Assembly (NCBI GenBank): GCA_029204225.1 | Contig: CM055101.1 | Coordinates: forward strand, 38,731,374-38,795,373 | Reading direction: 5' to 3' | Source: Diphasiastrum complanatum | Lineage: Eukaryota > Streptophyta > Lycopodiopsida > Lycopodiales > Lycopodiaceae | DNA length: 64,000 bases | In this document: positions 37,601 to 46,600 of the stretch, one piece after another | Position numbering within the stretch: position 1 is the stretch's first letter | Layout of the letters: every line of letters starts with the position of its first letter | The notes under the pieces: model-generated | Seen by the model: the letters and a program-made list of their open reading frames with translations, nothing else | Database searches by the model: none | Told to the model about the DNA's origin: nothing | Program-made: the position numbers and the translations under genes

Positions 37601-40600
37601 CAAGAAATCAATGCATCATCTAAAAAGACATGATGCATGAAAATAGTAGCAACAAATCTAGAGTAGAGGCCCCAACTGACAAACTATAGCCGAAAAACTT
37701 ATCCAGAAAGGCCTCATATGGACATACCAATCCATCATAGGATACACCAAAAACGGATGGAGAATCGGATGACCCATCGGAACTGGCCGCAAGTGTAATC
37801 CCAAAGTACACACCAGGCGCACAAGTGAGGAATAGAAGAAATGCACTGGAACGAGGAATGGGTTCCGCAACATCAGTAGCAAGCATCGGAGCAATATCCA
37901 CGTGTAGCTGGGAATGAGTATCAAAGCACATATGAGCAACACTGAAGTATATGGCGGCAACATCCCCAAAAACTATCCAAGAGAGGAGAAGGAATTCTCT
38001 CAAGGTACTTTGATGGTCTTGCAAGTTCTACCGGCAGTTCGTTAGGAACTATTCCAAGGTAGCTGCAACTTTGATGGACCAGTTACGGAAAAACAGCACT
38101 ATAGATCGGTGGGTTGCTGAAGCTCAGCACAGGTTTGAGAACTTGATGGAGGCGCTGGCCACGGCTCCAGTTCTCAAGTTTGTTGATACCCAGAAACCGT
38201 TTGACCTAGAGACGGATGCAAGTGGCATTGCTATAGGTGCAGTGTTGAGCCAAGATGGTATACCCGCACAGGGACAAGAGCTGTATGCGAGTACATGCAC
38301 TCAAGGTGTGGAGACATTATTTATATGGCGCCAAGTTTTATGTGTACACAGATCATTATACTTTAAAGTATTTTGCACTCAGCCAGATTTGTAAGGCCGA
38401 CAAGCTTGGTGGGCCGAGCTGATGCAGGAATTTCATTTGGAAATTCGCTTCCGAGGAGGGAAGGAAAATGTGGTCGCTGATGCACTATCGTTGGTACTGC
38501 ATCAGATGAGCCTTGCCTGTAGTTGACAGTGATCTCATGGAGGAGATCAAGAGGGCTCAGCAAAAGGACCCACATTGTCAGTGTGTGTAGCCTATGCATG
38601 CAAATTAGTCGACCAAGCGGAAGAGTCAGCCTCGCCTGTCGCTTCCGTAGAGGACCACACCAGTATTTATTTGACATACACCGTGAAGGAAGGTATGTAG
38701 TTGAGAAAACGGAAAAGTATTCGTGCCAGACGTGAAGGATCTTCTTCGTAAGATACTTCATGAATGCCATGATAGTCCCTGCGCAGGGCACCCTGGTATT
38801 GATAAGACTAGTGAGCTTTTAAGAAGGCATTATTTCTGGCCACGATTGCAGCGGGATGTAAGAGAGTACGTCCAACGCTGCACGGCTTGTCAGGTGAACA
38901 AGGCCGAGAGAGTAAGTCCTCCGGGCTTGCTACATCCACTTGAGATACCTACAGGAAGGTGGGAAAGCATCTCTATGGATTTCATTGTTGGGCTACCCAA
39001 GACCCATAATGGATTCAATTCCGTTATGGCAGTGGTAGACAGGTTTTCCAAGATGGCTCATTTCATCGCAACGACCAAGAAGGTCACAGCTCCACAAGTG
39101 GCTGAGTTGTTTATTCAGAATATTGTCAGCTTACATGGTCTTCCGAAGTCCATAGTTTCTGACAGGGATCCCAAGTTTACGGAAAATTTTTGGATTGAGG
39201 TGTTTGCCAAGCTGGAAACACAGTCGCGGATGAGTAGCTCTAAGCATCCTCAGACGGATGGTCAGACAGAGCGAGTGAATCAGATCTTGGAAGATATGCT
39301 TAGGGCATATGTGAGTAGTACGCAAACAGACTGGGTAAAGCATTTACCGCTATTGGAGTTCGCGTACAATGATAAGAGACATGCGTCCACTGGATTGAGT
39401 CCATTTGAGCTCAATTACGGTTTCAGGCCATTGAGTCCTGCAATCATAGGGATTCCGCGTAAGGTACCTAGTGCTATAGAGTTTTTGGCTCAGATGCAGC
39501 AGAAGCTAGAGTTGGCACGAGATACTTGTCCAGGGCTGTAGCTAGGGCAGAGAGTTATGCTCGTGAGAACCGTACCTATCGGGAATTTGAGAATGGAGAT
39601 TGGGTGTATTTATTAGTCCCTTCGAAGTCGAAGGTGCTACGCACAAGAAAGGAGAGAAGGATTGTTACAGTCCAGTTATGACTCTATCATGACCTCGGCA
39701 CGGCCGGTTACCAAAGGGCCTGAGGCCTAGTGTTGGCAAGGGTCGGTGACTGACGAGGACATCTGTCCCAAGTTGGGACCGGTGCATCACGAGCCGTGAC
39801 CCGGTGTGGCCGCCTGACAAGTTATCAGAGACACGGTGTGTCTTGACCATCGGGACCCTAGCCGTCAGTGACGAGATGCTAGCCGGCAAGTAGTCGGGGT
39901 GACCAAGAGGGTCACAGGTCTTTGGCGGGGCACGGGGGTGGTACCCTATGAGTCACTCAGTCCAAGTGGACTGATCACCCACAGGTGGATGCCATGTGCC
40001 AGTTGACGGGAATAGCAGGTAGAAGGACTCAAGGAGGGGGGTGCCTATGGTTGGGAGGTTCATTCTACACATCGGCTTCTCGGATTCACGAGCTTGGAGA
40101 GACTGGCTTGTGACAGTAACCATAGCATAAAAGAACACATCAAACTTGAGTGAGAAACAACAAACTAGACATTGAAGAGTCATACCTGTGCTCGTCCAAG
40201 GCTGACGTCAGAATCCCCTCGCTGATGCAGTCCATGAACTCGTAAATGAGACCGAGAGTGCAACCCCCACGGTCTACCAGGCACAACACTCTGAAAATGG
40301 GTAGAAGGACCCCAGTAATCTCCTCAGCACGTGTCTAGAACTCATCACCGAGCACAGTGCACCGGAAAAACGCCGCATGTGGGACGCCCATGAACTCTCG
40401 GAAAGACTCTCTGAGAACCATTCGCCACAATGTGACCTTCAATTTTGTCAATCGCTCTAGCACCAAGAAGAAGTAACGCAAAGCGTGTGGGTGCTGGCTT
40501 CTTCAGGTTTAGGTGCAAGAAGGTGCGGAATAGGGCCAACACACGCCTCTTCCTGGAAACAAAATTGACCAAGCGCATGGCCGTAGAAGTGATCTGCAAC

Positions 40601-43600
40601 ACAGACATCCAATAAAAAGTTTAGACGGTAGTTGAGATGTGTTTAGCAACATGGAGCAAGCGTCAATCAAGATAGCATAGCAAATGGAAAAACCAATACC
40701 TCTCTCATCCATGGAAGTGCACACAGGTCATGGATGAGCAAGTCTATGCAATGTGCAGCACATGGTGTCCACACAATGCTGGGGTGCTCCCTCGTCATAA
40801 TCTCTCCCATCTGCTTGCATTTCGAAGCGTTGTCCGTGACAACCTGAATCACATGCTCCACCCCAATGTCAACAATAACATCTCTAATAACCTCCCATAT
40901 GAAGTCGGCTGTGATGGCTCCACCACCTCGAGTGGCATCCACGCCACGTAGGAATACTGTGCCAAGCGGGCAAGAAACCAAGACATTGATGACGGATCAC
41001 CGACGAATGTCGGTCCATCCATCACTCAATATCGTGCATCCATACCTGCCACAAAACACCCATTAGCCACATGCAAAAATTGCGCCACGAGCAAACCCTA
41101 ATCGCATGCAATGGGTTTATGGAAACAAAGTACTTACCTCTGCCAAGCTGAGCGAATGGAACTCAGCTCCCGCATGATGGTCTCCTCCTCCTGACGAAGC
41201 ATCCTGCCTAGCAATGCCTCTCGTCTGGCCAGCAAGTCGAGTGCACCGGGCCTACTGCTCTCTCTGCCACCCGCATCGATCAAGGGTCTACTGTCTGGGC
41301 CTAACCTCTCTCTACTGTGTATATGGCGCTCGTGGTCTAACACGCGAAATGGATGGCTGATCTGTGGGTGTATCACTCTCTCTAGGAGGACCTGTCGAAG
41401 CATGTGGTACATCTGCCGCCGAACCCGCTGCCACTAATCCAACCTGCCCATGTGACGCTCTCCCCTCTGAACTACGCCCTACTGCTGCGGGTGGAACTGG
41501 AGTGGCCTCGCCTGGACCATGCACTGCACCAAAACCCTGCCCAGAACGTGTTGTACTAGGCTCTGCAACCGTAGTAGGCCGTGCCTGCCTATCTGTGAGC
41601 CCTGCCTCCTGTCCAGAAACCTGTGATGCACTACATAATAGACAACCTCTGCCTCTCCTCATCAGAAATCCTAGGGCAATCAGATATGCCCAATGCCCGC
41701 CCGCCCGCCCCTCTGGCCCTGAGTAACCTTGGTAAGTGATCCTGTGAAGAGACCACCACAATGCAAGCATCTCCATCTGCGGACTCCTGTACCATGGTGT
41801 GTAGCCACATCCCCCTCGGTAAGCTCAACCTCGCCCCAAAGGCCTAGGCCTCACACCGGCATCGTGTCAACACGAGATCAAACCTACAAACAAAAATAAG
41901 CAGGCACCCATTCAGTAGAAGAAAACACACTGCATTGAAAAACATTACTAGCCTAAAACAGAGCTCAACACATCCGAGCACACGTCACAATGATTCTAGT
42001 AAAATCATAGCAAGTGCCAAAAAACACACGAGATTAGGGCGAGGGATAGAATTATTTCAGTATGAGCGAAAACAGGCGACTGATGTTAGCATGGGAGTCC
42101 TTGCAGGCGTAAAGGAGTGCAGTGCAGGCCTAAACCATGCTACTGTCAGATGCTTGCACGATGCTCCACGCCTAAACCCTAAAAAACATGGAATTAGGGC
42201 ATGGAAATTGAAATTTGTGATACGGACGTAAACGGGCAAAACGGAGGTCACATGAGTCTCTACAGGCATGTGGAAATGCATTCTTGGCTCGAACATCACC
42301 TGAATCGGTTGCCCACAAGTCATTTTGTGAAAATGGCAAAAAAACACAAGCATTTGGAATGTGGTGTTCAAATCTCGCTAGGCGTGCCGTAACGGCTGAA
42401 ACTGACGCCGTAGGAATCATCGTGGGCATGAAGAAAGGTGGTCTGGAGCCAAACTACACTCGATTTGGTTGCCTACAGCTCAATGTCAACACTTGCAAAA
42501 AATCAAGCCTATACTTACCAAATATCGAAAACTGATCGTTTCGCTCTCCACGAAGCTCAGATCCCCCTGGCACCGTTCACACCACCTCCGTATCGCCGAG
42601 TAGATGCCTGCAGACTATGCACACGCACCGATCGAACACCTGTAGCTGAAAGTAAAAAAATTTACCTCCTCCACAGCTGGCGCGGTTCTGGCTGCGAAGA
42701 GGAGGAAAAAAAACTGGTTTTTTCTAGAAAACGATTCTGGTCTGAGAAACGTGTTTTGCGAAACGCAATTCCTCAGAATCGCGTTTCTGTGCAACTATGA
42801 TTTGAACAAGATTTGAATCAACTTCTTTTGGAAATTTGAGTCTGCAAAATAGTTCCAAAGAACTTTTCCTTTTTAAAATTTTCAGTCAAACGTGGGAAAG
42901 TTCAGTTTTTTTTTTAATGGAATGTTTAAAATCTATATGCAAAAGTTTGGAGGGCTCAGAATCAAGATTCGTCATTAATACCAGGTAATTGCATGGAAAA
43001 ATCAAGTACATCCTCTCATTTCGGTATACTTGCAGCAAATTTCTAAGAATTATATCACCTGCACTTGAGTCCAAATATCACACTACTCTGCAAACACTTG
43101 CTAGTTATGCTTCCTCAAAGATGATTAAAGGATCAGTACACTAGCATACAAATGTTGGAACAGAACTCTAATCTGTGAACGGCAAGGAGAAACTATTCTG
43201 CAAGTAAATGAGCCTGACTGAAGCCACTGTCTCAAACATAGGCCTGAGGATGTTCCATGCTTCCGCTAAATCCCTTGCATTGCAAATGTGAGGAATAGCG
43301 TTGCCATTAACATAAAGAATGATAACCCTGTGTGCCTTATGTCTTCTGCTTATGTAGTCTTTCAAATCAGGTCCAGATGTACGTAGAGGCTCGCTACCTA
43401 CAACTATGTCCATCAAGATGTTGGACATCTTGAACTTCCATGCCCTGCAATTAGTGCTATTTAGTCTGCTTGATTCACTCAAGAGACTTTCCCCAAGACT
43501 AGCCATGATAAATCTTTACTCAAACATAAGCTTAACTTGAAAGGATTTAGAAAAGAAACAACTTTCAACAACTAGGGTGTTATCTCAAACTAGGATATGT

Positions 43601-46600
43601 AGCCACTTCCAAGCAACTGTGGTACTTCTACTTTTGTCTTTTCCACTTTGTATGGCCCTGATAGCAAATGCACTAGATCCACCTGGATCAGAAAACAAAT
43701 GTTTCTACAATAACTGCACCCTCTCTGTATAATTCACCAAAAACCTGGCCAAAACTAGAAGGTTTTTAATCACAACACTTCTCTTGCCTACAGCTATCCA
43801 ATAGTGCAAAAACCAACTTGATCTGAGCCCTAAAGACCAAAAGTGCACTCCTACAAGATTGAAGTGCTTGTGGAAGATGAAATAATTTCAAGAATCTAGG
43901 CACTAGTGTTTCTCTCTCACACTCACAGTCTACATGCTCTAATACCATGATGAAATGCAAGACCCAGCTCTAGAGTATCTTAACTTCAATAATAGATCAA
44001 CCATAAAAGCTTGACAAATTTAGCTATGGAAAACACTAAACAAAAGAGAAATCGTTTAAGCACCTCACAACACCAAAAGCTAGAAGAGAGAATAAATTGC
44101 TAAAGAGAAGAGGGAGGGCATCGATCCTCCTGATCCTCTATAACGTTAGCATCTTAAGTACATGCATGGAAAATATATGTGGCATCCAGGTGATTGAGCT
44201 ACTTGGCCAAGTGGGCCACCTGCATTACCTTTCTTTAAGTTACAAATAGGAAGCCCCATGATTATACAAATAGCATGCCCCATGATAAATTTACTAACTT
44301 ATAATAATGTTAGTGCATAGCCAAAGGGGTAACATAGGTATTACTCTTCAAGAATATATGTGACACTGGCAACCACATAAACATTTATACAAAATACATA
44401 AGAGCAACTTATGTGTGTGATTATGAAACCCAATTATGTAGGTGTTTCAGGATTGCTTCCAGGAATTGCCTCCAATCTTTGCTCCATGGGAGTCTCCTCT
44501 AAATGCATGTGTGAATAAATCAGGCATTAGGCTAGCTCATGAGCTTTGTGAAGCTATTAAACTACAAAAGTTAGACAGCCCATAATGGATTTGATTGCAA
44601 CATCAATGACATAAACCATGTTCATGTAGATGGGTGGCAAGTCCACATGTGTCATGGAGGAGAAGGATACGAGTCCAGTATCAGCAACGGACCCTAACTT
44701 GAGAGTGTTAAAATGGGCACTTAGCTAGCAGCTAAGAAAAAGAAAGCAAGTAAAACCAACTATATAGATGTTATGTCTAGGATACGAGCCAACAAAACAA
44801 AGCAGACGTGGAACACATCTTCAATCTTTTGGAGCCCACCCAAATACTCTTGGACCATCAACCCACCATCATACATAGAGTGAACCAGATGTCACAGCAT
44901 CCCAACTCACTTTGGCTGTGCCCAAGGTTAGGTGTAGGTCACATGCACAAACACATGCCCACATTAACTTTCAAACATTTGTGAAAAGACAAGCATACTA
45001 AGTTTCTCTCACTTCTCCGGAGGTTAAGGGCAAGATCAGTCACGATTAAGGTTAGCAGTAACGAGCAGATCAAATCAAATGAATTCCCTACTTTCTCGTA
45101 GAAGGATAAGGAGATTCACAATTCATCACCTCAGCTTATCAAAACCAAACTAAGAAGTATAGCTAGCAGGCAAATTGCACCACTGAAGATAGAAAAGATC
45201 TGCACGACCCAGCTGGCCACAACTTGGACAAAGGTTGCAAATGAGAGCTACATGTCCATTAGCATGGCAGAAACATAAGAGACGGGTAAAGTATCAGGAC
45301 ATAAGCAACACCATCAAGGAAGGACCTCAAAAAATGGGCACCAAAAAGAAGTGCCAAAAGGATGACATCCCTTTTACCTGCAAACTATGATTTTACAAAC
45401 AATAAAACAAGCATCAAAATGCAGCTAATCTAAGGAGTAAAAACTACAGTACACCTCCATGGAATGGACCTTGAAGGTGCGAGTGCTTGCTGTGCTAGAC
45501 TTACATTTTTGTAAGATAGCCAAAAACAATTCAGGTACATGTAATTTCTCAATCTCAACAGCGCTAAAATTTTCAGATAAATTAGTTCTATAACTAGCAG
45601 ATAAACGTCAACATTAAGATATGGTCATTAATCACAATTCTAAGGAACACTTCAGAACTTTTACTGACCTGAAATAAGATTTCTAAAAAACGAAGCTCAA
45701 ACTTGTCCACTTGACTTGGAGAAAACTTCTGTTGCTCCAACTTTGTGGCCCCATTCAGTGGATCAAACCAAGCATACAGTTGCTGCAAGATCATCAATGA
45801 AACGAAACAGTATACAGTGCACATTTTCGCAAGCTGACACTAAAGTTATATTTAAGCACTTGTCAATAAAAGCGTTTAAGCAGAAACTCACAGGTCTACA
45901 GAAAAATTGCAAGTACCATTGTCTCACATATTCCACTGCCAGTCCAAATCTAAATTATCTCAACATATTGAAGTAAATAAAGCATATACTAACAAAACTC
46001 CGAATCCTCACTGTAAAAAATAGAGCACTATCCCAGATGCAACATAGTAGCACCAGTGGATTTTACAGTTCTAGACAGGAACTCATATCATCCATTTGAA
46101 TCATTCATGGATGCTCATAAGCCTCTATTCTTGCCATCCTGAAACATATGGCATCTTGTGCAAAAAACCACCTGCAAGCGATTCCAACAATTTCTGGAAA
46201 ACCATCTTGTCAAGTATTGATCATTCTTCTCCAGTAACCATCTCATCATAATTTACTACTTGAACTTCTCAAACTACATTGGACATCTAAATCGAACACT
46301 TCTTAATCCATGCTCCTCCTCTACTGCCTGCTGTGAAATAGCAAGAGATCCGAAGAGGGCCAGGCCAAATCACCTTGTAGCTGCCGTGTCACCCTGGGAA
46401 TTGCGATGGCAAACAATGCACTTAAATGGCAGCCTAGGTGAGGAGGAGCTTCATTCTAAACACCGCTTGTTATTTTGTATGAACAAACATTCCAATTTAA
46501 AGAAAGCTCATTCATTTTAACTTTGCAAACAACCAACTTATGCATGCCATATGAATCAACCATGCCCGTCCATGTATCTTCATTTGGGCATTTGTGAGTA

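Noticed and set aside
39661-40120. GC-rich block as an rRNA or tRNA gene
   Set aside because: No conserved rRNA core words or tRNA cloverleaf could be found; composition alone does not support it.
41364-41726. 120-codon plus-strand Pro/Ala-rich ORF
   Set aside because: Antisense to the low-complexity linker of the hAT transposase.
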